Part shown: one piece after another, positions 18,649 through 28,797 of the stretch
How positions within the stretch are numbered: the stretch's first letter is position 1
How the letters are laid out: the number at the start of each line of letters is the position of its first letter
Assembly: GCA_022651385.1 (NCBI GenBank)
Contig: JALCQR010000006.1
Location: 62,001 to 126,000, forward strand
Direction of reading: 5' to 3'
Length of the DNA stretch: 64,000 bases
Origin: Clostridia bacterium
Lineage (GTDB): Bacteria; Bacillota; Clostridia; Lachnospirales; Anaerotignaceae
Position numbers and translations under genes: made by a program
The notes under the pieces: model-generated
The model's input: only the letters and a program-made list of their open reading frames with translations
Databases searched by the model: none
Told to the model about the DNA's origin: nothing

Positions 18649-20400
18649 TTATTGTCTGACTTTTATATGAACCTCTCTGAGCTGTGTTTCTGTAATATGA
18701 TTTGGAGCACCGCACATAAGGTCCTGTGCGTTTCCATTCATAGGGAAAGGAATAACCTCACGGATATTTTCCTCATTTCTTAAAAGCATTATCATACGGT
18801 CTACTCCAGGAGCCATACCTGCATGTGGCGGAGCACCATACTGGAATGCGTTGTAAAGAGCACCGAATTTTTCTTTAAGGTCCTCTTCAGTATATCCCGC
18901 GATTTCAAAAGCTTTTACCATTATATCAATATTATGGTTTCTTACAGCACCCGACGACAGTTCAATACCGTTACATACTATATCATACTGATATGCAAGA
19001 ATATCAAGCGGATCTTTGCTGTTAAGTGCTTCAAGGCCGCCCTGAGGCATAGAGAACGGGTTATGCGTAAATATGATTTTTTTCTCTTCCGGATCATATT
19101 CATACATAGGAAAATCATTTACAAAACAGAAACGGTATGCGTTTTTTTCGCATAAATCAAGACGTGTGCCCAGCTCTGTTCTAATCTGTCCTGCATAAAG
19201 TGCGGCTTTATCTTCTTTATCGGCTATAAAGAAAATAGTATCTCCAGGGCCAAGGCCGGCAGTTTGTGCTATTTCACCTTTCATATCTTCCGGAATAAAT
19301 TTGTCAATAGGTCCCTTGTAAGTCATATCGTCCATTACTTCAAGATATCCAAGGCCTCCCATACCTATTGATGTTGCAAATTTAAGAAGTTTTTCATGGA
19401 ATCCCTTTGACATATTCGCGTGTACTTTTATAGCTCGTACAGTCTTATTATGGAAAGGTTTAAATGTACATCTCTGGAAAAATTCAGAAAGGTCAATTAT
19501 TCTAAGAGGATTTCTAAGGTCTGGCTTATCGCATCCAAACTCGAGCATAGCCTGCTTGTAGCTTATTATCGGATAAGTGCCTTCTGTAACAGCACTGCCC
19601 TCAGGAGCAAATTTTTTAAATGTATCAGTAAGAACTTCTTCTCCTATTCGGAATACATCTTCCTGCGTAGCAAAGCACATTTCAAAATCAAGCTGATAAA
19701 ATTCACCCGGAGAACGGTCGGCACGTGCATCTTCGTCACGGAAACAAGGAGCTATCTGGAAATACCTGTCAAACCCTGATACCATAAGAAGCTGTTTATA
19801 CTGCTGCGGTGCCTGAGGAAGCGCATAAAACATACCTTTATATTTACGTGAAGGCACAATATAATCTCTTGCGCCCTCCGGAGATGAAGCACAAAGTATA
19901 GGTGTCTGTATCTCCAAAAACCCCATATCGGTCATTTTTTGTCTTAAAAAGCTTATTACCTTTGAACGGAATATAATATTGTCCTTAACTTTTTTGTTTC
20001 TAAGGTCAAGATAGCGATATTTAAGTCTTAAATCTTCTCTTATTTCTTTGGATGTTATTATCTCAAAAGGGAGTTGTTTTTTAACTTTTCCAAGCATTTC
20101 AACATCATGTGCCTCAAGCTCTACAGTACCCGTAGGTATTTTAGGATTGTAAGTGTCTTCATCCCTGTGGTCAATAACGCCCTCAATTGAAATACAGTCC
20201 TCTTTGTTTATGCCGTCAAGCAAGGAAGTATCACGCATAACTACCTGAAGCACACCATACATATCTCTGAGGTCAATAAATGAAACGCCGCCGTGGTCAC
20301 GTATATTTTCCACCCAGCCGGCCACTTTAATTGTTTCACCTACGTCTTTTTCGCTTATTTCATTTAAAACTTTATTTCTGTAAATATTAGATATAGTCAT
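18649..20400 (-). CDS. aspS: Aspartyl-tRNA synthetase
   Basis: 583 residues from ATG 20400 (GGAGGACAAAA just upstream; an in-frame ATG at 20418 has no such site). It charges tRNA-Asp and, given gatCAB nearby, may be the non-discriminating kind that also charges tRNA-Asn. The N-terminal OB anticodon domain contains VAGWVENIRDHGGVSFIDLRD. Motif 2 is FRDEDARADRSPGEFYQLD and motif 3 GMAPGVDRMIMLL. The inserted GAD domain characteristic of the bacterial type lies between. It is regulated by the upstream T-box. Confidence 0.98.
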   Translation of the reverse strand: MTISNIYRNKVLNEISEKDVGETIKVAGWVENIRDHGGVSFIDLRDMYGVLQVVMRDTSLLDGINKEDCISIEGVIDHRDEDTYNPKIPTGTVELEAHDVEMLGKVKKQLPFEIITSKEIREDLRLKYRYLDLRNKKVKDNIIFRSKVISFLRQKMTDMGFLEIQTPILCASSPEGARDYIVPSRKYKGMFYALPQAPQQYKQLLMVSGFDRYFQIAPCFRDEDARADRSPGEFYQLDFEMCFATQEDVFRIGEEVLTDTFKKFAPEGSAVTEGTYPIISYKQAMLEFGCDKPDLRNPLRIIDLSEFFQRCTFKPFHNKTVRAIKVHANMSKGFHEKLLKFATSIGMGGLGYLEVMDDMTYKGPIDKFIPEDMKGEIAQTAGLGPGDTIFFIADKEDKAALYAGQIRTELGTRLDLCEKNAYRFCFVNDFPMYEYDPEEKKIIFTHNPFSMPQGGLEALNSKDPLDILAYQYDIVCNGIELSSGAVRNHNIDIMVKAFEIAGYTEEDLKEKFGALYNAFQYGAPPHAGMAPGVDRMIMLLRNEENIREVIPFPMNGNAQDLMCGAPNHITETQLREVHIKVRQ

Positions 20401-20416
20401 TTTTGTCCTCCGAATC

Positions 20417-20434
20417 ATAATACGTTTTGTATTA
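20417..20434 (-). promoter_or_regulatory. Small hairpin beside the aspS ribosome site
   Basis: ATAATAC pairs with GTATTAT around ACGTTTTG-like loop bases, ending a few bases before GGAGG of aspS. It could affect initiation, but the AT-rich stem is weak. Confidence 0.3.
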
Positions 20435-20475
20435 TTATTGCTTACGGCTGTAAAAACATGCCGTGATATCTGAGC

Positions 20476-20760
20476 ATAAAAGCGCTCATCCTAAAAACTT
20501 CAGGACGAACATTGTCCGCGGTGCCACCTGAATTACTGAAATCACAGTCTCTCTATGGTCGAAAAACCTATCCGCTTAACGCGCGGCCTACGGCTCACCT
20601 ACTAATCCAATCGGACGTTCAGATAGCGGCTGCTAAAGTGTTATTCACACAGATTCACTTTGCAAAGTTCGCACTCTCCTCTGCTCACTGAAAACGATAA
20701 TCCATGTTACTTTTCTTCGTCAAAGCCTTATTCAAATAATTCCAGATCCACTTTTTATGC
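20476..20760 (-). promoter_or_regulatory. T-box riboswitch leader of aspS
   Basis: The minus strand holds AGGTGGCACCGCGG (20529-20516), the T-box sequence that pairs with the acceptor end of uncharged tRNA. The competing terminator hairpin follows, GTTCGTCCT with AGGATGAGC (20510-20484), ahead of a T-run. GACGAAGAAAAGTAAC (near 20735) is a typical stem I start. Uncharged tRNA-Asp should stabilise the antiterminator and raise aspS expression. The specifier codon was not assigned with confidence. Confidence 0.92.
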
Positions 20761-20781
20761 CAAGTATCACCTCCGACATAT

Positions 20782-20928
20782 AAAAAAGCCGTCATAAGTT
20801 TCATAACATATGCGGCCGTTAATTCAAAATCCACACATAATAAGTGTCTGTACAAGAAAAAACAGTGCAGACACTTAAAAGTTCTACTTATTACATTGTC
20901 TTACATTGTCTGCTTTTCCATTTAATAA
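20782..20928 (-). ncRNA. Structured RNA segment with its own promoter and terminator (candidate)
   Basis: This lies between polC and the aspS T-box. A strong promoter (20935-20962) would start RNA near 20928. The middle strand AAGTGTCTGC (20876-20867) can pair with the upstream GCAGACA (20913-20907) or, better, with the downstream CAGACACTT (20850-20842), so two exclusive folds are possible. A terminator-like hairpin follows: GCCGCATA with TATGACGGC, then TTTTTT (20816-20782). No reading frame is evident. It may be a small RNA, an attenuator before the T-box, or partly the 3' end of the polC transcript. Confidence 0.45.
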
Positions 20929-20934
20929 CGTTAT

Positions 20935-20962
20935 ATTATCACATAAAAACAGAAAAAGTCAA
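20935..20962 (-). promoter_or_regulatory. Sigma-A promoter upstream of the aspS leader
   Basis: Minus strand: TTGACT (20962-20957), 16-bp spacer, GATAAT (20940-20935) with an extended TG element (TGTGATAAT). The 716-bp stretch from 20401 to 21116 holds no gene; it contains this promoter, the structured segment and the T-box, with about 150 bp of featureless AT-rich DNA next to polC. Confidence 0.65.
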
Positions 20963-21116
20963 TATAAACAACAAGACCGCATTTTCCTGCTATTTTATTT
21001 AAACCTCAAAACTTTTGTGACAAATCACATTGATGTTTGTTTTTTGTATTTTCCCCTCTGAAAATCTTTTTATATCAATAAAGACAGAATTTTTTAATAA
21101 AGCAGACTCAAAACAC

Positions 21117-24100
21117 TTAAAAATCCAACGTAAGCTGATTTGTCTCCGGTATCCCCCTTAAAACATTGTTTTCCTTAAGCAGTTCAACAAGTGTGCTTCC
21201 AAGCCCGGTTCTCTGTTTAAAATCCTCAATTGTCGTAAATTCTCCGCCACTTGCGCGTCCGTCCACAATGCCCTGCGCAGCAGTAAGGCCAAGGCCCTGC
21301 AAAGAGTTAAACGGAGGTATCAGGCCTCCCTCTGCTATAATAAAGTTTTTGGCATCTGATTTATATAAGTTTATAGGATAAAACTTAAACCCTCTTGCAT
21401 AAAACTCAATAATTATTTCAAGAACAGTCAGTTTATTTTTCTCTTTTGTTGTAGCACTGTTTCCCTTTTCATTTATTTCTTTCGCGGCCTGCTTAGCTAT
21501 TTCAATACCTCTGCACATTGAGGAATAGTCAAAATCATCACATGCTCTTATAGTAAAATACGCAGTATAGTAAGCCAATGGATAATTAATTTTAAAATAG
21601 GCTATGCGGAAGGCCATCATTACATATGCCGCAGCATGAGCTTTTGGAAACATATATTTAATTTTAAGGCAGGAATCTATGTACCACTGTGGAACATCAT
21701 GTTCCTTCATAAGTGCTATATCATCATCAGTAAGTCCTTTGCCTTTTCTTACTTTTTCCATTATCTTAAATGATGCCTTGTTCGGAAGACCTTTGCCTAT
21801 AAGATAAAGCATTATGCTGTCACGAGTTGAAATGCTTTCCTGAAGTGTTATTGTTCCGTTTTCAATAAGTTCCTGAGCATTTCCGAGCCAAACGTTTGTA
21901 CCATGAGAAAGGCCGGATATGCGAAGAAGGTCGGAAAAGTTTTTAGGCTTTGTGTCAAGAAGCATTCCGCGTACAAATTTAGTGCCGAATTCCGGTATTC
22001 CAAGAGTCCCGGTTTCACATCCTATATCCTCCGGCTTTACACCAAGCGCCTCCGGCGACTCGAAAAGCGACATAGTGGCTTCATCTCCCAGCTCAACCGA
22101 CTGAGGATTTACGCCTGTCAAGTCATACAGCATTCTTATAACAGTCGGATCATCATGGCCAAGAAGGTCAAGCTTTAAAAGACGACCGCTTATGGAATGA
22201 TAATCAAAATGAGTTGTCGTTATGTTTGATTTTACATCGTCAGCAGGGTGCTGAACAGGACAAAATTCGTTAATATCGTGGTCGGTAGGCACTATCATAA
22301 GTCCTCCGGGGTGCTGTCCCGTTGTTCTTTTAACACCTGTACAGCCGTTTGCAAGACGTGCTATTTCGGCGCTGCTTGCGGTTTTTCCATTCTTTTCAAG
22401 ATATTTCAATACAAATCCGTATGCTGTTTTGTCGGCAAGTGTACCTATTGTTCCGGCTTTAAATACCTTTCCCTTGCCAAAGAGAACTTCCGTATATGCA
22501 TGTGCCTGCTGCTGGTATTCGCCTGAAAAGTTAAGGTCTATATCCGGTTCTTTATCGCCTTCAAACCCAAGAAAAGTTTCAAAAGGTATATTATGCCCTT
22601 CTTTTTTAAGCTTGTGCCCGCACCTCGGGCAAACCGCGTCAGGCATATCAAAACCGCTGCCGCCTTCGGCTTCCGTCTTTTTTACTATATCACTTTCAAA
22701 ATCGGAATATTTGCAGTTAGGACATCTGTAATGAGGCTGGAGCGAGTTAACCTCCGTTATTCCGGCCATGTTCGCAACAAATGAAGAACCTACGGAGCCT
22801 CTCGAGCCTACAAGGTATCCATGCTCGACACTGTTCCAAACAAGCTTTTGGGCTATTATGTAAAGTACGGCATATCCGTTTGATATGATTGAGTTTAATT
22901 CTCTTTCAAGTCTGCTTTTAACAATTTCAGGAAGAGGGTCGCCATACAGCTCAATTGCTCTTGTAGTTGTTATTCTAATTAAATCCTCATTTGCTCCGTC
23001 AAAATGCGGCGGAAATGTGCCGTCCGGTATAGGTTTTATTATGTCAATCATATCGGCAATGAGATTAGTGTTTTTCACAACAACCTCATATGCCGTATCT
23101 TTTCCCAGATATTCAAATTCTTTTAGCATTTCATTTGTAGTGCGGAAATACAAAGGCGGCTGATTTTCAGCGTCTGAAAAACCTTCAGCGGTCATTATTA
23201 TTTTCCTGTAATCCGCATCTTTAGGGTCTATAAAATGCACATCACATGTTGCTACAACCGGTTTATTATGGCTTTTTCCAAGCTCAACGATATATTTATT
23301 TATTTCCTTAATATCATCTACGGAATTTACCTTATCAATTTTAGGTGAATTTACCATAAACATATTGTTGCCCAAAGGCTGTATTTCAAGATAGTCATAG
23401 AAGTTTACAAGCTCCTCTATTCTAACACTTGGCATATCCTCAAGTATTGCTCTGTAAAGTTCTCCGGCTTCGCAGGCCGAACCCAATATAAGGCCTTCCC
23501 TTTTCTGCATAAACTTGCTTTTTGGTATTCTCGGGTTGCGTTTAAAAAACTCAAGATTTGACATTGATATAAGCTCATATAAGTTTCTAAGCCCGGTGTA
23601 ATTTTTAACAAGAATTATGGCATGATACGATTTTAATTTGCTGTAATTTACAACTCTGCTGCAAAATACATTAAAGTCATCAACTTTGGTTACATTCTTT
23701 TCCGAAAGCATATCCAAAAATTTTACAAACATTTTAGCCGTGGCGTCGGCATCATTTACGGCTCTGTGGTGTCCTTTCAAATCAATTCCGAGAGCATCGC
23801 ATACTATATCAAGTTTATATTTTTTAAGTTTAGGGAGAAGCGACTTTGCAAGCTCAAGAGTATCCACATACGTATTTTGAAGTTCTCCCAACCCCATTCT
23901 TTCCATGGCCTTGCTTATAAATCCAGTATCAAATCCTGCATTATGCGCAACAAGCACACTGTCCGAGAAAAATTTCATAAATTTAGGCAGTACTTTTTCA
24001 ATAGGCTCGGCATCTTCAACCATTTCATTTGTTATGCCTGTAAGTTTTGTTATTCCCTCCGGAATTGGAATTTCGGGATTTACAAAAGTGCTGAATGAAT

Positions 24101-25463
24101 CTGTAACTTTGCCGTTTATAACTTTTACTGCACCTATTTCTGTTATTCTGTCATGTTCTTTAGAAAGACCTGTTGTCTCAATATCAAACACAACAAATTC
24201 ATCATCAATAAGCTGTCCTTTCGGACGAGTAACAGCATTACCCAAGTCATCAATCAGGTAAGCCTCTATACCGTATATTACTTTTATATCTTTTCCGTCT
24301 GCTGCATTCATTGCCTCCGGAAAAGCCTGAACAACGCCGTGGTCAGTTATGGCTATTGCCTTATGCCCCCATTTTAAAGCGCGGTTTATGTATTCTGTCG
24401 CCGGAGTAATACCGTCCATTCTGCTCATCTGTGTATGAAGATGGAGCTCAACTCTTTTTTCCTCGGCGTTATCCATTTTTTCAGGCGGCGGATTTCCAAG
24501 CATTATATCCCGGCTCATTATATTTATTTCTTTGGCATATGTATCATAACGCACGTCGCCTTTAACTCTTAAATACGTACCGGTTTTAAATTTCGACTCA
24601 ATCTCACTTGTAAATTTTTTTGGCTCAATAAAAAGCTTTACTGTTGTGGAATCTGTAAAATCAGTTATGTTAAACATAACAAGATATTTGCCGCCTTTAA
24701 GCTCACGCTTATCATAGTTAAATATAGAACCCTCTATAATAACTTTTTCGCCCTCTGTTTTGGCGTCTCTTATTTTTGTAATTTCACCTTTAAATTCTTT
24801 GCCTATTAAAACGCCGTTAGCAATGTTTGATAATATTTTGCCGTCATTTGCAGCCTGCTTTGCTGCATCCTCACTGATTTTTTTCTCACTTATTGCTTTT
24901 AATATATCAGCGGTGCGTATTTCCTGTTCTTTCAGTATTTCCTCTTTTTGGGCATCTGAGCTTTTGTCATCCTTAAAGATTACGTGCATATCCAAATTGT
25001 TTTCTTTTCTAATCTTTTCAGAAATAAGCCTGTCCACTTTTTTACTTAAAAGATAAAACGACATGTTGTTCTTTACTTTAATAATAAGATTGTTTTTTTC
25101 AATTTCCCAATCAGCGTTTGATATAACGCTTTTGCATACAGGACTAAGTCCGGAAATACAATGCACAATATTTCCCCAGTCATTTTTTACAAGCTCATTG
25201 CAGTTTGAAAACATACATGAATATGTTACCGCCACCAAAATATCAAACAAACCCGGCAGCTGACCGATAAGTTCTTTTTTAAACATGTCAATAAGGCACT
25301 CGTCTATAATCTCCGAAAACCTCAATTTTATATCAATTACTTTTTCTTTTTTATAAATTATAAATGATGTCACCACAGCGTTTTTAAAAGTATCCCTTAC
25401 TGTTTTAGAGAGAGATACTTTTGAAAACACAGTATCAAATGCTTTTGCCTCGCACATTTTCAT
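21117..25463 (-). CDS. polC: DNA polymerase III alpha subunit, PolC type
   Basis: 1448 residues, the Gram-positive replicative polymerase. Domains in order: N-terminal region (1-200), OB fold (about 220-320), PHP domain with HLHTQMSRMDG (341-351), an inserted DnaQ-like 3'-5' exonuclease starting FVVFDIETTG (423-432) with its metal-binding Asp-Glu, the second PHP part, a zinc-binding region (CPNC...CPRCGHK), and the palm with PDIDLNFSGEYQ catalytic aspartates. C-terminal helix-hairpin-helix and tail end NQLTLDF. ATG 25463 is preceded by AAGGGATTGA. It is the last gene of the long leftward run, 14 bp after ispG. Confidence 0.99.
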   Translation of the reverse strand: MKMCEAKAFDTVFSKVSLSKTVRDTFKNAVVTSFIIYKKEKVIDIKLRFSEIIDECLIDMFKKELIGQLPGLFDILVAVTYSCMFSNCNELVKNDWGNIVHCISGLSPVCKSVISNADWEIEKNNLIIKVKNNMSFYLLSKKVDRLISEKIRKENNLDMHVIFKDDKSSDAQKEEILKEQEIRTADILKAISEKKISEDAAKQAANDGKILSNIANGVLIGKEFKGEITKIRDAKTEGEKVIIEGSIFNYDKRELKGGKYLVMFNITDFTDSTTVKLFIEPKKFTSEIESKFKTGTYLRVKGDVRYDTYAKEINIMSRDIMLGNPPPEKMDNAEEKRVELHLHTQMSRMDGITPATEYINRALKWGHKAIAITDHGVVQAFPEAMNAADGKDIKVIYGIEAYLIDDLGNAVTRPKGQLIDDEFVVFDIETTGLSKEHDRITEIGAVKVINGKVTDSFSTFVNPEIPIPEGITKLTGITNEMVEDAEPIEKVLPKFMKFFSDSVLVAHNAGFDTGFISKAMERMGLGELQNTYVDTLELAKSLLPKLKKYKLDIVCDALGIDLKGHHRAVNDADATAKMFVKFLDMLSEKNVTKVDDFNVFCSRVVNYSKLKSYHAIILVKNYTGLRNLYELISMSNLEFFKRNPRIPKSKFMQKREGLILGSACEAGELYRAILEDMPSVRIEELVNFYDYLEIQPLGNNMFMVNSPKIDKVNSVDDIKEINKYIVELGKSHNKPVVATCDVHFIDPKDADYRKIIMTAEGFSDAENQPPLYFRTTNEMLKEFEYLGKDTAYEVVVKNTNLIADMIDIIKPIPDGTFPPHFDGANEDLIRITTTRAIELYGDPLPEIVKSRLERELNSIISNGYAVLYIIAQKLVWNSVEHGYLVGSRGSVGSSFVANMAGITEVNSLQPHYRCPNCKYSDFESDIVKKTEAEGGSGFDMPDAVCPRCGHKLKKEGHNIPFETFLGFEGDKEPDIDLNFSGEYQQQAHAYTEVLFGKGKVFKAGTIGTLADKTAYGFVLKYLEKNGKTASSAEIARLANGCTGVKRTTGQHPGGLMIVPTDHDINEFCPVQHPADDVKSNITTTHFDYHSISGRLLKLDLLGHDDPTVIRMLYDLTGVNPQSVELGDEATMSLFESPEALGVKPEDIGCETGTLGIPEFGTKFVRGMLLDTKPKNFSDLLRISGLSHGTNVWLGNAQELIENGTITLQESISTRDSIMLYLIGKGLPNKASFKIMEKVRKGKGLTDDDIALMKEHDVPQWYIDSCLKIKYMFPKAHAAAYVMMAFRIAYFKINYPLAYYTAYFTIRACDDFDYSSMCRGIEIAKQAAKEINEKGNSATTKEKNKLTVLEIIIEFYARGFKFYPINLYKSDAKNFIIAEGGLIPPFNSLQGLGLTAAQGIVDGRASGGEFTTIEDFKQRTGLGSTLVELLKENNVLRGIPETNQLTLDF

Positions 25464-25476
25464 TCAATCCCTTATG

Positions 25477-26529
25477 TCAAAGCTTTTCAATTTCATCCAT
25501 TAAAGTATCTATTAGCTTATCTTCAGGCACTTTTTTAATTATCTTACCCTTTTTAAATATAAGGCCTTCGCCTTTTCCTCCTGCAATTCCTATATCGGCT
25601 TCTCTTGCTTCCCCCGGGCCGTTAACGGCACAGCCCATTACTGCAACTTTTATGTTCTTATTAATTAAAGCACATCTTTTCTCAACTTCATTTGCAATTG
25701 ATATTATATCTATCTGCGTTCTGCCGCATGTAGGACATGATATAAGCTCTACTCCGAATTTTCTTAGTTCGAGACTTTTTAAAATTTCTTTTGCCGCACG
25801 TATTTCCTCAACAGGATTGCCAGTAAGCGATACCCTTATTGTATCACCTATTCCCATGGCAAGTATAGCGCCTATTCCAACAGCCGATTTTACCGTGCCG
25901 GAATAAAGCGTGCCTGCCTCAGTTATTCCAATATGTAAAGGGTAATCCACTCTTTGAGAAATTAGGCTGTATGCCTTTATTGAAAACGGTACACTTGATG
26001 ATTTTAATGAAATAACTATATCTTTAAAATCATATTTTTCAAGTATTTTAACATGTCTTAAAGCACTTTCACAAAGTGCCTCAGGAGTTACATGGCTATA
26101 TTTTTCGAGAATGTCCTTTTCAAGTGAGCCGGAATTTACACCAATTCTTATAGGAATGTGCCGCTCTTTAGCCATTTCTACAACTGCTTTTATTTTTTCC
26201 TCGTCACCTATATTCCCGGGATTTATCCTTATTTTATCAACGCCCTGTCTCATTGCCTCAAGAGCAAGACGGTAATCAAAATGAATATCTGCAACAAGCG
26301 GAATATGAATTGCCTTTTTTATTTCCCCTATTTTTTCAGCGGCAGCCATATCCGGCACTGCAACTCTTACTATTTCACAGCCTGCCTTTTCAAGGTCAAG
26401 TATCTGTTTAATTGTAGCCTCTGCGTTTCTTGTATCTGTATTGCACATTGACTGTATAACAATTGGATTTCCTCCGCCAATTTTTAAAGGGCCTACAGAT
26501 ACAGCTTTTGTATTTTTTCTCGTTCCCAT
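25477..26529 (-). CDS. ispG: 4-hydroxy-3-methylbut-2-enyl diphosphate synthase
   Basis: 350 residues. An Fe-S enzyme of the MEP isoprenoid pathway converting MEcPP to HMBPP. The cluster-binding cysteines are visible in [12 protein letters not shown] and [12 protein letters not shown]. The N-terminal TIM barrel begins [25 protein letters not shown] 26529 follows AGGTAAAG. It is 4 bp downstream of rseP, and dxr from the same pathway lies two genes upstream, so the operon carries two MEP steps. Confidence 0.98.
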   Translation of the reverse strand: MGTRKNTKAVSVGPLKIGGGNPIVIQSMCNTDTRNAEATIKQILDLEKAGCEIVRVAVPDMAAAEKIGEIKKAIHIPLVADIHFDYRLALEAMRQGVDKIRINPGNIGDEEKIKAVVEMAKERHIPIRIGVNSGSLEKDILEKYSHVTPEALCESALRHVKILEKYDFKDIVISLKSSSVPFSIKAYSLISQRVDYPLHIGITEAGTLYSGTVKSAVGIGAILAMGIGDTIRVSLTGNPVEEIRAAKEILKSLELRKFGVELISCPTCGRTQIDIISIANEVEKRCALINKNIKVAVMGCAVNGPGEAREADIGIAGGKGEGLIFKKGKIIKKVPEDKLIDTLMDEIEKL

Positions 26530-26533
26530 AACT

Positions 26534-27616
26534 TTACCTGCCTTTGAATATTCTTAAAATATCGTTTGACGCAACGAGCAGCATAAATATTACAAGCAGT
26601 ACAAATCCTATAAAATGCACAAATCCCTCTTTATTTCTGTCAATAGGTTTTCCTCTTAGACCTTCAACAATCAAAAATGCAAGTCTTCCGCCGTCCATTG
26701 CCGGTATAGGAAAAAGATTTATTGCTCCAAGGTTTGCGCTTAAAAGCGCCGAAATAGTTAAAAGGCTTCTCACAACTGCACTTAAGCTATATTGCATTTC
26801 GCTTGAAACAGTTTGCCCGACCACTTGCACTATTCCTATAGGTCCGGCCACATCATCCGGTGAAAGGCTAAGTGAAAAAAGCCGCACAAAGCCAATTACT
26901 ACTGATTTAACATAAAAAATCATCGTAAAAAAACTCTCATGCACAATTTCACTCATTGTCACTTTTTCATATCCTTCAACAGGTCCTGAAAAATATCCCG
27001 ATTTTACAAGCGGCCTAAAACCTATAATCCACCTTGACTGGCTGTCATCTTTAATAGGTGTAATTTTAAGATGTACCTTTTCGTCATTTCTTTTTACTAC
27101 AACATTCAGATTTTCTCCTGTACATCCATCAAGAGCGAGATATAAGTCCTGATATGTGTTTATCGACTCGTTACCTATTTTTAATATTTTATCACCTGTT
27201 TCAAGCCCCTGTTTTGCCGCGTTGCTGTTTGCAAGCACCTCTGTAACATACGGCTGTACAATTGAAGAGCTTGTAATGCACACAATAAAAACTGCTATAA
27301 ATGCAAACACAAAATTCATAAGTGGCCCTGTAAAAATAACAGCCATTCTGGCAGGAACACTTTTATTGTTAAATGCCCTGTTGTCTTTATTGTCTTCGTC
27401 TTCCCCAAGCATCCTGCAAAATCCGCCCATAGGCACTGCTCTAATGGAATACATTGTTTCTCCGACCGTTTTCGAGTAAATAAGCGGCCCCATTCCAATT
27501 GAAAATTCCTCAACATATATTCCGCACATTTTTGCCACAGTAAAGTGCCCAGCCTCATGCACAAGCACAAGTACACTGAAAATAAGCAACGTGAGCAGAA
27601 TGTTTATTATAGACAT
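26534..27616 (-). CDS. rseP: RIP metalloprotease RseP (site-2 protease)
   Basis: 360 residues from ATG 27616, which follows GGAAGTG; an in-frame ATG at 27631 lacks a ribosome site. It is an intramembrane zinc protease acting on anti-sigma factors and remnant signal peptides. HEAGH (about 20-24) is the zinc motif in the first transmembrane helix. A PDZ domain follows ([19 protein letters not shown]), and [13 protein letters not shown] is the second zinc-ligand motif in the third helix. The operon position between dxr and ispG is the usual one in clostridia. Confidence 0.97.
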   Translation of the reverse strand: MSIINILLTLLIFSVLVLVHEAGHFTVAKMCGIYVEEFSIGMGPLIYSKTVGETMYSIRAVPMGGFCRMLGEDEDNKDNRAFNNKSVPARMAVIFTGPLMNFVFAFIAVFIVCITSSSIVQPYVTEVLANSNAAKQGLETGDKILKIGNESINTYQDLYLALDGCTGENLNVVVKRNDEKVHLKITPIKDDSQSRWIIGFRPLVKSGYFSGPVEGYEKVTMSEIVHESFFTMIFYVKSVVIGFVRLFSLSLSPDDVAGPIGIVQVVGQTVSSEMQYSLSAVVRSLLTISALLSANLGAINLFPIPAMDGGRLAFLIVEGLRGKPIDRNKEGFVHFIGFVLLVIFMLLVASNDILRIFKGR

Positions 27617-27633
27617 TAAATTCACTTCCAATA

Positions 27634-28785
27634 CTACATATTAATTTTTGAGGCAAAGTCTCTGCCCCATTTGTCTGCTTCAAGCAGCTCATCTATGGTA
27701 TATTTATCTTTAACAGTATATGCGGCCATAGTTTCTCTTATAATCACAGGAATATCTGTAAATCTGCAATTGCCATTAAGAAATTTTGCCACAGCTATTT
27801 CGTTTGCTGCATTCAGCACGGCCGGCATTGTTCCGCCTTTTTTTATTGCCTCATATGCAAGCGAAAGACACTCAAATGTATCTATATCCGGTTTTTCAAA
27901 TGTTAAAGTGCCAATTTTAAACAAATCAAGTTTTTCAAAATTATTTTTTATTCTGTTCGGATATGTAAGAGCATAAGAAATCGGTACTTTCATGTCAGGC
28001 ACACCCATTTGCCCGATTACGGCTCCGTCTTCATATTCAACTGCCGAATGAAGTATGCTTTGCGGGTGGACCACAACTTCGATTTTGTTAACATCTATGT
28101 TAAAAAGCCATTTTGCTTCAATAACTTCCAGGCCCTTGTTCATCATAGACGCCGAATCTATTGTAATTTTTGCGCCCATATTCCAATTTGGATGTTTTAA
28201 AGCCTGAGATACCGTAACATTTTCAAGCTCGGATTTTTTTCTGCCTCTGAATGGTCCGCCTGAAGCAGTTAAAATAATCTTTCTTATTTTGTTCATGTTG
28301 TTTCCCTGAAGACTTTGAAAAATTGCTGAATGCTCACTGTCAATTGGAAGTATTTGTACATTATGTTTTTCAGCCTCTTTGGTAATAAGGCTCCCTCCGG
28401 AAACCATTACTTCTTTTGTGGCAAGAGCAATTTCTTTTCCCGCCTTAATGGCTTCATATGTGGGTTTTATTCCTATGTTCCCCACAACCGAGACAACTAT
28501 AGTGCCGCTTTCTTTTAAAACAGCCGCTTCAATAAGTCCTTCCATACCTGACATTACTTTAATATTTGGAGCTGCCTTTCGTAGCCTCGTTTTAAGTTCA
28601 TCGGCTTTTTCGGCATTCATAACCGAAACCAGCTTCGGCTTAAACTCAAGAGCCTGTTTTTCAAGAACATCAATACTGCTGTTTGCCGTTATTGCCTCTA
28701 TCTCAAAACCGGGAATATTTCTGCAAACTTCCAATGTCTGAGTACCAATAGAGCCTGTCGAACCCAGTATACTTAATTTTTTCAT
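27634..28785 (-). CDS. dxr: 1-deoxy-D-xylulose 5-phosphate reductoisomerase
   Basis: 383 residues. Second step of the MEP pathway, NADPH-dependent. The nucleotide-binding loop is GSTGSIGTQTL (8-18). LPIDSEHSAIFQSLQG and LTASGGPFRG are the metal and substrate blocks. ATG 28785 follows CGGAGATTAAAA. It is adjacent to cdsA and rseP in the envelope/isoprenoid operon. Confidence 0.98.
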   Translation of the reverse strand: MKKLSILGSTGSIGTQTLEVCRNIPGFEIEAITANSSIDVLEKQALEFKPKLVSVMNAEKADELKTRLRKAAPNIKVMSGMEGLIEAAVLKESGTIVVSVVGNIGIKPTYEAIKAGKEIALATKEVMVSGGSLITKEAEKHNVQILPIDSEHSAIFQSLQGNNMNKIRKIILTASGGPFRGRKKSELENVTVSQALKHPNWNMGAKITIDSASMMNKGLEVIEAKWLFNIDVNKIEVVVHPQSILHSAVEYEDGAVIGQMGVPDMKVPISYALTYPNRIKNNFEKLDLFKIGTLTFEKPDIDTFECLSLAYEAIKKGGTMPAVLNAANEIAVAKFLNGNCRFTDIPVIIRETMAAYTVKDKYTIDELLEADKWGRDFASKINM

Positions 28786-28797
28786 TTTTAATCTCCG

